Source of the DNA: Solenopsis invicta
Taxonomy: Eukaryota; Arthropoda; Insecta; Hymenoptera; Formicidae
Assembly: GCF_016802725.1 (NCBI RefSeq)
Contig: NC_052667.1
Location: 20,854,346 to 20,918,345, forward strand
Length of the DNA: 64,000 bases
Direction of reading: 5' to 3'
Positions 1-13,128 of the stretch are shown piece after piece. The translations under genes and the position numbers were made by a program. How positions within the stretch are numbered: the first letter of the stretch is position 1; the number at the start of each line of letters is the position of its first letter. The notes under the pieces were generated by a model. It saw only the letters and a list, made by a program, of their open reading frames with translations. It was not told where the DNA came from and ran no database searches.

Positions 1-158
1 AAATTCAGACAGGATCGAATGCATTAATCTTAGGGCACTTAATCAATTATCATTAGCACTACTATTCGCCGGTAAATGCGCCAGGTGTCGTAGCGCAAAC
101 AGGAAGGATTGTGTAAGTGGCGTTAGATAAGTGTTAAATAATCTTCGTCGCCGGCTCT

Positions 159-189
<31 letters not shown>

Positions 190-479
190 CGCGCGCGAAT
201 CCTTTAGCAACGGTAGTCAGCGTCGGTTATGAAATTAACCATAAAGCGCATCGAATGACTGAACTTTGACAGGTGCAAATAATCCACTCGCCTCGTTAAT
301 AACGGCGCGATGACGAAACTGTGATTCGTTAATTGCACAGAAGCTATCGAAGCCGGGCAATCATAGTCCCCTCTCTTCCTGCCATCGATCCTGGTAATAA
401 GTGCATCGCGAGCGAGCGTTGATTTGTATCTCTGCACCGGACGACTGAAACAGAGACATTGCTATTTTGGTCATCGAAG
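1..479. other. Non-coding spacer with CT microsatellite
   Basis: I see no gene here. The stretch mixes AT-rich DNA with a pyrimidine-rich tract at 155-190 followed by a short CG-rich run (gcgcgcg). The short reading frame on the minus strand around 204-437 has no protein-like composition or splice signals. Confidence 0.6.
155..190. repeat. (CT)n microsatellite
   Basis: An imperfect CTCTTT start runs into about 12 uninterrupted CT units. It is a simple repeat of the kind scattered through insect intergenic DNA. Confidence 0.9.
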
Positions 480-793
480 CTATGATACGTCGCTATTACG
501 CAACTAACAGTTAAATTCCTGGCGACAGAAGTGAATGGACCAATTTTGATAAGTTAAGACTGGCTTTTACTGCATTATGTAAGCATAAAAAAATATTTGT
601 TAGACAAAATGTATAGTTTGGTAACCAAATAATTTAAATGTTTTAATCAATCATGTTTAGAACTGTACATCTTGTCTAGCAAATATTTTTTAATGCAATA
701 AAAACCAGTCTTAATTAACTTTACAAAAACTCGATCATTTCTGCCACTAGAAATTTGGCCGTTAGCTACGTGATAGCGACGTGTCAATCACGT
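480..793. mobile_element. MITE-like inverted-repeat element, about 314 bp
   Basis: The two halves are imperfect reverse complements over roughly 125 bp each. The outer arm reads gatacgtcgctattacg on the left (near 484), matching cgtgatagcgacgtgtc on the right (near 770-786). Inner arms pair aagactggcttttactgca (555-573) with the complementary tgcaataaaaaccagtctt (around 692-712). No reading frame lies inside, so it would depend on a transposase made elsewhere. The exact ends and target duplication are unclear, so the superfamily is not assigned. Confidence 0.75.
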
Positions 794-1389
794 TTCGAAC
801 CAGGTGAGACGTCGCTGTGACGTAACGTGCGACGAGTTAGCACGTCACAATGACGTACTTGTTTCGTCTGCTGCAGGTAGAAATCGATATTTCGCGAATT
901 TGTGTATTCGAGTACGCGCGAATGATCGTGTGTTCAAGTTATGCACGGTACGTCGGATCCTTTCTTTTCCCCGTGGCGCCGTAGTTTCGATAAATTCATT
1001 AACGAGCTTCAGCGCCGTGCGAAGAATTAACGCGCCTAACGAGATAGAGATCCGCTCTAACGAAACTATGCTTCCCTCGGCACGTAGGATGCGTAATCGT
1101 AACAAAGGGCGAATTTCTCATGGCGGTTACGGCATGAATGCCCGAGGCACACAGTCTTCTTTTTCCCACGTGTCAAGCGACGCGTCTTCGCGTTGTAAGA
1201 AAACGCTGCCAGCGAAATGCAGACACAGCGTTGTGACTCGCGACAAATGCGTCCTTCTCGCCCTTTCTGGCTTCCATATTCACGATAAAAATAGATTTAA
1301 GATCACGATAAAATAGCTTTAAACCACCGAAATCTCATTGAAGGATACGCAAAATAATACATCCTAATATCTCTTAATATCTCTTATGT

Positions 1390-1500
1390 TTTAATATTAA
1401 AATATTAAAATGTTAAATTTAATATTAATATTAAAATATTAAATTTAATTAAATAAAACTAAAATTAATATTAAAATATTAAATTTAATATTAAAATAAT
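1390..1500. repeat. AT-rich tandem-like repeat (TTAATATTAAAATA)
   Basis: Degenerate repetition of ttaatattaaaatattaaa over about 110 bp with almost no G or C. It is low-complexity DNA with no other signal. Confidence 0.75.
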
Positions 1501-4500
1501 CCTTTAAAGATTAAACGAAATATGTATATCGAATCCAATTGATATTTATACGATGGTTTTTAATGAATGCAAAAATTTTGTGCTTAATTTTATAGATGTT
1601 ATCAATTTCTCTATAGCCTTTTGATTTTTGTATATGTAAAAATAATATATCACAGAATTGAACAGATTATGATAAATTATTTTAGCAGGGAAAATAACAA
1701 ATTCTTATTTTTTAAATCTGCAATGGACTTCAATATACTATGCACACGAGGCTTTAATATACATATATATTTAGGAATTTAGTATAAATTTGCACTTATT
1801 CGCAGTAAAATTGGGAATTAATCCCTAGCAAGATGAAATCTATTACTTTCTTGGAGTAATCATCGGTACATCGAAAGTGTCCCGCGAGGCTCGCGTCCTT
1901 CTGAATCAGATTCGGAATCATTACGGTTAATTTCTTTCAAGAGGGCGGATGCAAAAAAGACGGGATCCACCTTTGTACCACGTCACCATTGTGCAATACT
2001 CGAGCTAAAGGTACTGGTCCCGCTTTCAAGGAATCGTAATTACACGCTCCTCACTCGCTCGCTTTCCTGGGAAGTGATTCAGGTACGCTGCCATTGATCG
2101 ACGCGATTACCACGCTCCTCGAAATTCCTACGAGACCGGCTAGAAACCGGCATACGCGTATCGGCCTCAAAGGTTTCCCTTTGACGGCACTACCGATCGA
2201 TCGGTGGATATCGTAAGCGGGCATCGCAGCCTCTATAAGTAGGCAACGATAGAACCAGCTTGAGAGAGAAAGAGAGGGGAGATTGCATAGTTTCGTTTAC
2301 CTCGCACTGGTATTACCTGTAACATTACGTATCATTTTCTCGTCAGCATTAATTGGGCAATTAGGAAAGTGATAAGCCGTAACGTTCACGTAAACTCATT
2401 TAGAGCGTTAATATCGCGCGTTTCTTTTTTTCTAAAATAAACGTGCCCTTCCACGTGAACACGGCGATCTCCATCTGGCGCTTAACTCTCTAGCAGATAG
2501 GAAGTGAAAGGAGAGCCTCAAATCCCTTCTAGTCCCGCGGTTTTCGATTTATGCATATAATATCACGACACCGGGTATTCGTGGGCCTTTCGTGCGCCTT
2601 TCTCAGGTCAATGACGGTTGGGGGGCTAACGTGAACGGATGTACAGTTACGCGAATCGCCGAAGTCGACGGTGGAGGAACGCCGAAGAGGAACGGACGGT
2701 CGGGCAAAAAGGAGGCCACAGGCGACCTGACCGTCACCGTTATATCGGCGCCCACGGCGGTGAAGGCACTTCGGAGCTCACCTCGATTTACGACTAGTTT
2801 CTCGTAACTTAGCACGTGTACCCCGTCCATTGCGCGCCGTGCCGCGCCGTTGCGCGTCGACGACGCGACACGACGACGTTTTGACGCTACGTTTGACCTC
2901 TGCACCTACCTGCTGTTCAGGTTTACGCAGCTGGCCGCGACGGGTACACGGGCAAATGAGGCATAAATTAGGATGCCGTTTGTTGGCGGGGAGCGGCGCG
3001 TCGCTGAATGTTTGAGAATCCGTCGAGAATGAATATCGCGCACCTGTTGTCGCTGACGATTCATGCGAACCTGTGTGTATACCTTTATAAATTGCTCGAT
3101 ATACTTGACACTTGGCGTGTTACGTCTCTATTCCTTTGCTTAAAAGATAATATTACAACATGCACAGAAACGACTTGATAAGTCTATATTTATACAATTG
3201 CGATCAGGAAATTAGTTTCGAATGTGGCAAAAAGTTTCGTAAAAAATTGAAGGGAGATTATATCGTTCACGTATAGCTCCTGAAGCGCTTATTACGGATG
3301 TTTTGTAAGATCGGAGTTATACCGGAAATCGTGGTAGCGTCTGTATGAAACAGTTTCTTGCATCGCGCACGGAAAATCGCGCCGGCACGTCGATCGAGCG
3401 GCACGCGAGTCGTTATCACGATCCTGTCATCAAACGATTTTCACCAGACGCGAAGATGCGAAGAATAGTAGGAAAGGAGAAGCACGGTCAACTTTCTTGT
3501 GCCCCCTGGTAGTTCACGTTTGCCTGTTTGCTTTCTAACTGTTGCATTGCACTTTCTTTATAGAGATTACCGCGCACGTGCACATCGAAAAGAAACGTTT
3601 TTTTTTTACTTTTTATTAAGCATTCAAAGTTCAATAGTCTAATAACAATAGAAGAAATATTTTATAAATTCTGAAAAATATTTCGCAATAAACAAAATTT
3701 CTGTGTATATATATTTTTATTAATATTCTTAATTTTAAAGATGTGTTTGAAATAAAAATGTTTGTTATTTTTTTTTTTGTAATATTTTACAATAGCCTTG
3801 GCTGTCTCTCTTTCGTTTCGTTTCCAGTGACAAGAATTTAATTAACGTTGATTTCTTCTCATCTTTTTCATGCGCGAGTAATATCATTCTGCAATTCCAA
3901 AGACCGTTCTTGCCACTCTCTTACCTCATCTTCCGAGTTCGTGCGCGTGCATAGCTTCGGTATGCGATTAATGCATAGGTGCATGCAGGAAGAAGGAAGT
4001 CGGCACGCAGTAACGCTAATGCACTCCACGATCTCTAAATATCTTTGGAATTAAGTTTGTACGAGTTATTTTCGTGTATTATCATCGGATCTAATGGTCA
4101 CTTTAACTGCGCGTGTACCGCGATTTTCACTGAGAAAAGCGGCGGAACGTCACGTATATTTGAGAAGGATAACCAATAATCTTTCAATGAAAATAATTTA
4201 GAAGTGTGTAAATCTTTTACGTCAGTACGTTTCAAATATTTTATTCTAAACGTTAAATTGCGTTTTCAAAAGACAAGATCTCTAATTAAAAAGATCTTTT
4301 TAATCATTAAGTTTTGACATTAAACTCTTGATAATTTTTTCTATTTTATATTTGTATTAAATTTTAATTAAACTCTTGTATTAAATTATATTTTTATGAA
4401 CTACATGAATTTAATAAAGTAACGAGGTAAATTAAATATTATAATTTTGCAATTTTTTTGAAACAAAATCAACGATTTTTGTTTTCCGATTTTCACGTGC

Positions 4501-4560
4501 ATTTTATTCTAAATGTTATAAACATTTATTTACATGATATTTTAAAATAATGGACTAGCT

Positions 4561-4602
4561 TATTGTATATATTTCTATTGTATATTGTATATTGTATATT
4601 TG
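4561..4602. repeat. Short tandem repeat of TATTGTATA
   Basis: tattgtata recurs four times in close succession with slight irregularity. It is a simple AT-rich minisatellite. Confidence 0.8.
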
Positions 4603-5159
4603 CTTGCGAAAATCGAGAGAGGAAAAACGAACAATTGCGGATTTCATCTAGATCTCGTGTTTAATTACAGTGTAACTTTTAATCTCCATGTAATATTCAT
4701 CTATTAACTTTACCTTAATTAATTTTTTATTTCATATATATTTGCAAGTAATCCGTCTGTCTCTCTCATTTCGCTCGCCCTTGGAACGCGGTTTCTTCGC
4801 GCAATGGGAGAAATGTATTCGTCGCGCAAGAACCATGGTATTACCGTGACCGCGAAAGTCGCGAGGACCACCTACACACCGCGGGGATCCGGCTCTAGGA
4901 AGTTCTTCGGGTATCAACACGGAAAACGTGACGACATCCCGTAGGTCAGACTTACTTCGAACGCGGCGTAAGGGAGCGGCGACACGTTGCATCCGCATCG
5001 GGATCGCATCCCGCTGCGAGGCGGAATTTGTTGGCGCGGAATTTGCGTCTATTCCCGCATCGTCCGATCGTGTAACACGCGGATTAGAGAGCGAATTTCA
5101 CGAATAGATATTTCATCACGTTCGCACGTGACCTTTTCCGAATTGCGTCCTTTATACAT

Positions 5160-5548
5160 TTAAAATATGCAAAAATATAACCGAGATTTTGTCACATAAA
5201 TTCATATTCTCGTGTTTCAAATATCTGCTTGTAAAAATAAAGAAGTAAAAAATGAAAAAAATGTTTCGAATATCTGCTTGTAAAAATAAAGAAGTAAAAA
5301 ATGAAAAAAATGTTTGGTTATTTTATAACAATTAATTTCGCCCACATTTTTATTTTATACGTGAATACGTGTGCTTATGTAAAATAAAAATGATAATAAA
5401 AGCAAAATTGTTATAAAATCAAACACTTTTTTCATTTTTTTTATTTCCTAATTTTTACAAAGCAGATATTTGGGATATTTTTATTACGAGGGAGATACGA
5501 ATTTATATGACAAAATTTCTGTTATACTTTATACTTTTGCATATTATA
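5160..5548. mobile_element. Palindromic MITE-like element with a duplicated arm segment
   Basis: The left half (atatgcaaaaatata... attttgtcacataaattcat) is the imperfect reverse complement of the right half (atgaatttatatgac-like... ttttgcatatta), with a centre near 5360. Inside the left arm a segment of about 47 bp is repeated almost exactly with a 49-bp period (5220-5266 and 5269-5315, both running from atatctgcttg to atgaaaaaaatgttt). The right arm has only one counterpart (5423-5475). No coding capacity is visible. It looks like a non-autonomous DNA transposon in which one arm gained a tandem duplication. Confidence 0.8.
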
Positions 5549-5936
5549 TTATGATATTATATTATGATATTAATTGATATTGATACGAGACAGTATGGCA
5601 GGAAGATCCAAATTACAGCAACGTTGGCAATCGCAATTAACGGTAATAATAGTTATTAGTAGGGAAATGTAAGATGAAACGTAATCGTGTGTTTTTGTTT
5701 GAGAAAGTTTCCGCTTCACGGTTGATTTCTTCGGCGAATAGTTGTTTTTCCTCGGTAATAGAATTTCTATTGTACTTTATATAAAGTTTATATAAATATA
5801 GACGGCCGCGCGTGTTTTTTACGATGTTTCGATCAGTGAAACCGCCACCGAACCGCATGTTCCGCGACGTCCCCTATTTTTGTGCGGTGCGTGAATCATT
5901 ATCAAATTATTTTCCGCTGCTCTCGAGAGATAAAGA

Positions 5937-5960
5937 GTGAGAGAGAGAGAGAGAGGGAGA
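5937..5960. repeat. (GA)n microsatellite
   Basis: A run of GA dinucleotides, directly after a related imperfect stretch (gagagataaagagt). Confidence 0.85.
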
Positions 5961-6858
5961 AACATCAATCTGTGCTTTCTACGCGCATTAATGCGTGCTA
6001 ATGTTGGTGATTAGGAACTCGCGCCAGCTCGTCGCGGTCATAAATCAACGTTACAAATCCATAGTTGAGGAACGACCGCCACGCTGAATGCGTGCACATC
6101 CGCGTCGCCGCGTATTATCTATCATTCGCCCGCGTTTGTTGCATTAATTGTCCTTTTGAAATTGCATGGTTACCGTTCTAAGACAGGACGACGAGACGCA
6201 TACTTCCTGAATGCGTGCCAGCCGCCGCGCCGCGCCGGTACGCGTCCTCTCGCGCTCGAGTCTAACGCGGACTGCATCGATAATAAATGAAAACAGCTCT
6301 CCGCGACTCAACAAACGAGTTTGTAACAAATTTACATAAACATGAGCTTATGACAAAGTTAATAAATCAACAAACAGCTCAGCGCAATCTCGTAATTTTT
6401 GCTCAAACGAAAAGCATAACATCGTTCATAGTGCCTTTATCATTTTCGTTGTCTTATTTTTATAATGATATTTTTATTGTTGTGTCTTCTTATTACTGTT
6501 ATCCCAATTATCTTGCATTATTTATTTATTTACTAGTTTACAATGATTTCCATTTGTTTCGAGCGTCTTTCTCTCCGAGGATCCAAATCGCGAAGAGCAA
6601 TTTTTGAGTTTTCGTGCGCTTGAAGCGATTCACGTAAGAACGGACGTCTGTGAAATTACACCGCGGTAATAGAATTGTCTACGTTTATATCTCCGGAATG
6701 CCAGTCCCGCGGACGGTATCGGACAGCGGTAAGCACGGTTGAGGGACACTGCGTCAATGTGGAAGAAGACGTATTCTCCTGGCGCGGAGGCGCGTCTCTA
6801 AGCGCGCGAGGAGCGTTTTCCAGGGCGAGTTACCAGTTTAATCTTCTCTATAAAGGCC

Positions 6859-6897
6859 GTGTGTGTGTGTGTGTATGTGTGTGCGTGTGTGTGTGCG
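6859..6897. repeat. (GT)n microsatellite
   Basis: GT/TG dinucleotides over about 39 bp, interrupted by single ATG and CG steps. It creates artificial Cys-Val (plus) and Thr-His (minus) runs in the open frames that cross it. Confidence 0.92.
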
Positions 6898-8250
6898 CTG
6901 CTTTTAACCGCACACTGCCGGTTGCCAGCCGCGAGCACCGGCGAACGAGCAGGTCGTAGAGCAGGTAGCCAGGTGCACGATACGACGCAGGATAAGAAGG
7001 AAGAAACTACGAGGAGTCGCTCAATGTTGGGGACGAAGAGAGACAGAAAAAGAGAAAGAAAGAGCGGGAACGCGTGAAACGAAGTCGTAGACACGAAATT
7101 TCCACCGAAGTTCACAGGAATGTGAATCTCACGATTGGAGGAGGGTCGGACTTTGTCACTGTGGAATCATCTATGTCGTTTAGATAGATTTTAACGCTCC
7201 GATCACTGAAATTTTTTCCCGCGTCTGTTTACGACCGTCAACGAGACACGTAAGAACGCCAAGAATCCGACCGCTTGAATGCAACGGAAACCGCAACGGT
7301 TCCTCGGCTTTCTCCAAAGTCGCAATCGATTGTGTCCGTCTTGCGTCTGTACGGCTCGCTCACGTTCGAGGATGAGGCCGAAACTTTCTCCGATCGCACG
7401 TATAACATAACACCTCTCCCCCCTTTATCGCAGTGTCGTAAATTTTCGCATTTCACTTTAATTCGCAAATCCCCTTAGCATTTAACTTCGTTTCGTAAAT
7501 CTCCCGGAGGCTCACAAACATATTTTTGAGAAACGTATTTTGTTAATTATTCTTTCCCTTTTTACACCGGCGTCTCGCACGTCCCTGTGCAATTACCGCG
7601 ACGTGTGTTTTTTTAAGCGGCATTCCAATTATCGTCGCGGAAATCAACGTGAGGCTGGTTAAGGGCCTCTACTCGAGGCCCGCACAAGTGCAGACTCGAT
7701 GTATTATTGATCACATACCAGATCATTACCAGATTCTCAGGCCTCGCAATCATTCGCAAGAGAACGCACAACGAATCAAATTTACTAACAAATCGTTCAA
7801 AGTTATTGTTAATGATCTTGTGATTGTTATGTGGAAAATAAATCTATAATTTCTGGGATATCTTTCATACCTGCAAGATTTTTCGACATTTGTCCTCGTT
7901 TTCAGGAAGCACTTACAGAATGACAGACGCATTCGATTTGACGTGATTGATCCCTTTACTGCTCATGGCGATTCGTCGTCTTTTTACGAGACGCATGAGC
8001 CGTGTTCTCGAAGGAAGGAGGTACGTACGCACGTACGATGCAGTTTCGATTATTCCCGGAGCGGCTCGCGAAAGCGCTCGCGAGATGGTCCGCGCCGCGT
8101 ATCTCGTAATTGCAAAGCTGCAACGCTTCAAAACGAAGATGGAAACGTTGCGGCTGCACCGCGCGCCGACCTAACGATCCGATGCCCGCGAGCGTGCCTG
8201 TAATTAGCGTCTCGATTAGTCGGCTATGTGTGCCGGGATCGGCGCCTTGC

Positions 8251-8320
8251 GACGAGGGAAGAGAAAGAGAGAAAGAGAGAAAAAAAAGGGGTCGGGGAGA
8301 GGAGAAAGAGAAAGAAAGAT
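8251..8320. repeat. Purine-rich strand-asymmetric tract
   Basis: About 70 bp made almost wholly of A and G on the plus strand (gaaagagagaaagagag, then an A-run, then gaaagagaaagaaag). It is a degenerate GA/GAAA repeat able to form unusual DNA structures. Confidence 0.8.
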
Positions 8321-11145
8321 CCTGCGTCGGAAAGTTGAAAAATAAATCAAACTCGTTCTGAATGCTAGGCGAGTCGGGCGTTTATGGTAACGATTCCGAA
8401 CGGGTCTTTAACTGCTTATCGCAAAACATTGGACAAAGCAAAGCGGAAAGTTCTTCATCTTTAAATCACTTGGAATTCATTGACGGTTTTCATTAAAAAG
8501 ATCTTCAGTCCAAATTGATAAAAGAGAAAATAAACATATAATTAATAATTTTAAGAAGTTTATAGGATAGCGTAGAGGAAGTTCGTTAGATTACAACTGT
8601 TCCTTGTTACATTCGAGCATTCTTATTTTCATTCTGAATAAAATATTTTAACATCTGTGAGAAATAAAATGTCTTTTCCGTCATTCTATGATCCTATAGA
8701 CGAAATACCGCAACATGTAGTTGCATGATTCGTTTGTCAGATGCTCTTTAGACGGTGAAAAGCAGCTTGTTCCATCGCATTACGTTGATCGTCACGCGAT
8801 ATTTATAACGCTGACATTCGAATTTCTTTGTATGCCGTAAATATCATGTGGTCTTGAAGAAAAGAGTGTGAAAAATAAAGGTGTGTCATCTTCATCGAGG
8901 CGTTTGCCAAAATTCTTTTCTTCTCGCGATATATCAGTGGCGCAATATCGATTGCGAAATTAACTTGGAAATTAATAAAAATAAAATGATTCTTCAAATA
9001 GACACGAATCAATTCGTATCGTACGCGGAAATGACTCGATAGATCTTCCTTCTCGATATTTGTTGAAATGCACATACGAGCGCGACAGATGTCTCCATTA
9101 CGGGACGTCTCGCGAGAAGAAGCCCTCATTAAGAAGCTTCGACGTGGAATAAGTCATCGTCGGGGCTGCTTATAGTTGCGTGGCGCATAAACAACTATGC
9201 AAAGCGACCATGCTCGCCGTCTATCGTTGCGATCTCGTTTGCCGGCCGTTTTATTCCGCGACGGTACAATGGTACCGAGATACATCCGCGTGCCACTCGT
9301 AGGGTGGGAATAATGGCATTGTTCCTCGCAGCTGAGAAGTGTAATAGCGTACGCATAACGCTATGCAGATGCCCATCCCGCATAATCGGCGTATTTGACA
9401 CCCACGTCCGCGGCCGGATGAAGAAGAACCGGAAGAGATCGCGCGTGTATGGAGAACGACGCCCAGAGACGCGCGGAATTTACGGCGCGCCGCCGTGAAA
9501 ATGATCGTCGTTGTAAATCAGCCTCGCTGTCCGTTTGTCGATTCGATCTCTCCTCGAGATCGGGATGAGATCGAGCGTCGATTTTCTTTTTTCCAAATTC
9601 GTCGGTTCTCGGTGCGTTCGCATAATTTGCGCGTACATCATCGCGAAGATGCGTCAGCACAAGAACATGACATAACGTTTTCGCAAAAGAGAAAAAAAGA
9701 AAAAAAGAGATCGGGATGTGTTACGCGCCTGTTCGGGCGCCCAAATGTTCCCATCGTCGCTTCAATTCTCTTCATCATGCCCGTAATTAACTCTTAACCG
9801 GTCGGAGCCTTATGTAAACCCATCCGTGTAATTAGTTGCTGAATTGATAATTGTTCGCTAAAATGGCTTGCATTATCGCTGACACAAACATGCTCCTGCA
9901 ATTTCCTTCTTTTTTTCCTTAACAAAATCTTAATGAAAATTAATTAAACTCTCGCAAAGCATGGCTTTCTATTTCCCTGGTCCAGTACAACTCTTTTTGA
10001 CAAAGTAGAATTTATTTCATTGTAAATATTTTACAAGATATAACAAAAAAAAAATTTATTCATAGCTTTCCTTTTTAATATCTTCGTAATTTTCCGTGAC
10101 ACTTTCATGATTGTAAATTTAATTGTATAGCAATTAGAGTTAATTTCTTTACATTATACACGCGCACAGATGCATAAGATGCGTCGCTTTCTTTCGAGAA
10201 TTGAAATTCTCTTTCCTTAGAGCGACAACGGTGCGTTTCACGCGTGTCGACCTCTCGTTAAAGGTAGCGGCGCAAATCTCTTGCGCAAACCTCTCGACCC
10301 GACCGTGAGACCGGGCGGCACACCTCGGGGAAAGATTAAGAACGGCGGGCCGGAGATAATTAAAAGTCGGCTCGTAAACGCGGTAGGTGCAGAGGTTTTT
10401 GCGAAACCGTCGTCGTTAAATTTCGCCGAACTTTGGGGCAAATGCATCGCGCCGCGATGCGTAACGCGAGACGCGTCGTCCCCGATGCTCCTTCGCTTAA
10501 TTACCTATCCGACGTGGATTTTCGCAATGCCCCTCTCCCCTCTGGTAACGAGAAGCATCGATTAATTATATCGATGTAATTTTAGCAGCGAAGACCGAGC
10601 GGTGGACGCTCCTCCTTCGCTGCGCCAATTAGCGAGAAGACCCGCGAGATATGTCTCGCGCGATCGTTGTGCGCCACCCCGACGATATACTTTCGTCCCG
10701 CAGCTTCGCTCAAACTTAAATTCGACTTAATTAAGTCGATTTCCTCGAGGAAGCCAAGGGGACACGCCAAGCGGGAGATCCGATTATCGCGCGGCATCCC
10801 GTTTCACGTTTCCTCTCTGGCACATTACTCTGACGCATGCATGCCTGACCGTACAAATGAGGGTTAATATGTGCAAACTGTTTATAATTATTTTTTACTA
10901 CCTATGTAATGTGAATGATTATATAAATGTTAAATAAGCCGGGAAAGAGAGAGTCTTCAAAAATTAAAATGGAAATTTGCATTTAGTTTATGCAAATCTG
11001 ATTAAGCATTACAACTTGTTTTTGTTGCTTTTATATTTTGGCTTTTTCACCACGTTGCAATATTTTTTCAAAATATGAATATGTAAATTCGCGTTATTTT
11101 ACTCATCGCTTTGACTGCTTCTTTGTACAAAGAGAGAGCTTAAGG

Positions 11146-11720
11146 GTGTATAGGACAATATATTCTTAATATTTCTCAAAATATTAAGAAAATTATGAAA
11201 AAATTACAGTAGATTGTTTTATATTGCATTTAAAAATAGTAGAAAAAATTTGGCGAAAATTTTCTGGATAAAAAATTTATTTCAATAAGTAGACATAAAG
11301 TTCTTGCTCTAAATGAACATATAATTAATAAAGAAATAATGTATAAGAAATAATGAAAAAAATCTGAATTTTTTAATTAAAATATTTTAAATATTTAAGA
11401 TGATTTATATAAAGTTTCATTGCGATGCAGAAATTCTATAAAAGTAAAGAAAATTTGTTTATTTACAAAATAACCGACAATCGCAATAACACTTTGTATA
11501 ACTTGTCTTGAATATACTTAAAGTACTTAAACAAAAAAATTGAGATTTTTCTCAATGTTGTAAAAAATTATTTAATCCTTAATAACGAAGAGTAACTAAA
11601 CTATAAAAGTATGTTATTAAATAAAAATATAATTTTATTCTTACAACTTTTATATGTATATAATTTATTTGTAGTGTTAATATTGAACACAGGAACTGTA
11701 TGTGTCCAATACATTCTTAA
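11146..11720 (+). mobile_element. Dispersed foldback repeat, copy 1
   Basis: This AT-rich block of about 575 bp reappears in reverse orientation at 32125-32680. Shared landmarks in order are tataggaca, ctcaaaatattaaga, gaacatataattaataaag (looser in the other copy), gatttatataaagtttcat, atgttattaaataaaaata and caggaactgtatgt. Within the copy the left and right halves also pair: aaagtttcattgcgat at about 11412-11427 opposes atcgcaataacacttt at 11479-11494. So it is itself a long imperfect palindrome. There is no coding frame. It behaves like a non-autonomous foldback or MITE family; the superfamily is unknown. Confidence 0.82.
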
Positions 11721-13128
11721 AAAGAAGCAATGATGATCGGTGATCTGCATAACTTGCTGGAGGTATTTAAAGACGTTTCGATCAAAGATGTTTAACACAC
11801 TCGAGCGGGCAGCAAAGAGATATTTGCGTGGGGGGGTTCAGTTACCGTCCCCGGGGCTAAGGTTCCGTTCGAGAAAAGCGGAAGTATTATCCCGAGGTTC
11901 TCACATGGCAAAACGGTCAAACGACGATTGCGTTCCCTCGCATTCCCAGGAGTGCATCATGCGTTTACGCCGAGGGAAGATTCGAGATTACGTTATTGCG
12001 CTCATGCCGAACGTGACGGAAACGCAGCGATGCGTCGAGGTATAAATTCGAGGCTTCGACGATAGAGATATAGCCATCGAAACGTCCCCCGTATAATTAT
12101 CGCCCATCGTGCTAACGTAATTATCAGTTAACGCACCGGGAGGGGAAAGGTACGAGCCAATATGTAGGGACGAGATGTTCGCGCGGAAGAGAACGTTCGC
12201 GGGGTTCCGTCCCGCGGGAATCTAATGAAACGATGGAAATAATGGTCGACCTAGGGCTTTGCCTTTGCGAACGATTCAATTTTCCAGCGGGTCCGACTTC
12301 CGGCATCGCGCTGAGGCATCGCGCCGCGCGCGTTCGCGCCTGCTTTTCGCGCGGACGTTCGATTTTAACGCGCGCGTTCATTACGCGCGGGGCAACGAGG
12401 CAACGAGGCAAAACCGATACCGCGGCGATTTATAGCCGACGCTATAACCGATCGCCCTATGAAATCCCGCGCGTGCATCTCGCGAGATAATTGATTTTCT
12501 CGCGCCCGGATTCGCCGCGACCGTTGTTTCACGGCGGATTTCACACGGGGCATCGGGGACGCCTATCCGCACAAACGGCATGTACGATTCTTGTACTTTG
12601 CCTAACGTTTCAACATTGATATCAGGAGAAACATCAAGATCACGATTTAGGAAGCTGACGCAATTCTATCTCGGGGCGATGCGTTCCGCGGATTAAACGC
12701 GTTGGACGGTCGATTATCTTCTCGGATCGATAAGCACGTATGAAAAAGCCGCCCCGGCTACGGCATCGACCGTAAGTGACCACACTTGCCGAGTAATCAA
12801 TGTGGCGCAACGTAACGCGACATTTAATAATCGCGCCGATAGATCAACGGGCGTTATTGGCGCGAGCGCGATCCGTTCGCGTAACTGCGGTTCACGAACG
12901 AAATGTATCGGTATCGTTATCGGCACGCATGATCGCGGCTCGCGGCGGGCACGAGGATAGGAAATACGCACGCACGGACGAAGGAAAGAACGATTCTATT
13001 TCGCGTCTGATTTGTGGACACGCATAAATTAATGCGAATTCAGTTAATTCAGTAGTCGATCGTAACGAGCTCGACGAATCGGGTGGAGCGGCTGCCGCGA
13101 TGCCGAGCTCTATCGGCACTGACCAGAA
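11721..13128. other. CpG-rich spacer, no supported gene
   Basis: The part at 12120-12580 is rich in CG and carries overlapping frames on both strands, none with recognisable domains or paired splice sites. It could be a promoter-type CpG island, but no TATA box or initiator can be assigned. Confidence 0.4.

Larger units (their letters stand above)
794..5159. other. Intergenic DNA, no supported gene
   Basis: I find no convincing exon. A 170-codon open frame at 804-1316 overlaps an open frame on the other strand, has low-complexity basic composition and shows no recognisable domain, so I treat it as chance in CpG-rich DNA. The stretch includes an ATTAAA-rich tract near 1390-1500, a TATTGTATA repeat at 4561-4602, and CpG-rich patches near 2600-3020 and 4800-5060. 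A consensus-like minus-strand splice donor (gtaagtctg, near 4957-4949) follows a short frame with ATG codons, but no partner exon was found. Confidence 0.5.
5549..11145. other. Intergenic DNA with microsatellites, no supported gene
   Basis: No exon can be supported. CpG-rich parts (6060-6260, 8000-8250, 9180-9660, 10230-10820) carry overlapping open frames on both strands, as expected by chance in such DNA. The stretch holds a GA tract near 5937, a GT tract at 6859, and a long purine tract at 8251. The frame at 6287-6607 is AT-rich and has no splice sites or recognisable similarity. Confidence 0.5.

Noticed and set aside
804..1316. 170-codon plus-strand frame as a gene
   Set aside because: It overlaps an antisense frame, is rich in Arg/Ser as expected from CpG-rich DNA, and has no domain or supporting splice signals.
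6287..6607. 106-codon AT-rich frame as a membrane protein
   Set aside because: Its hydrophobic residues follow from T-rich sequence, and no homologous motif or splice sites were seen.
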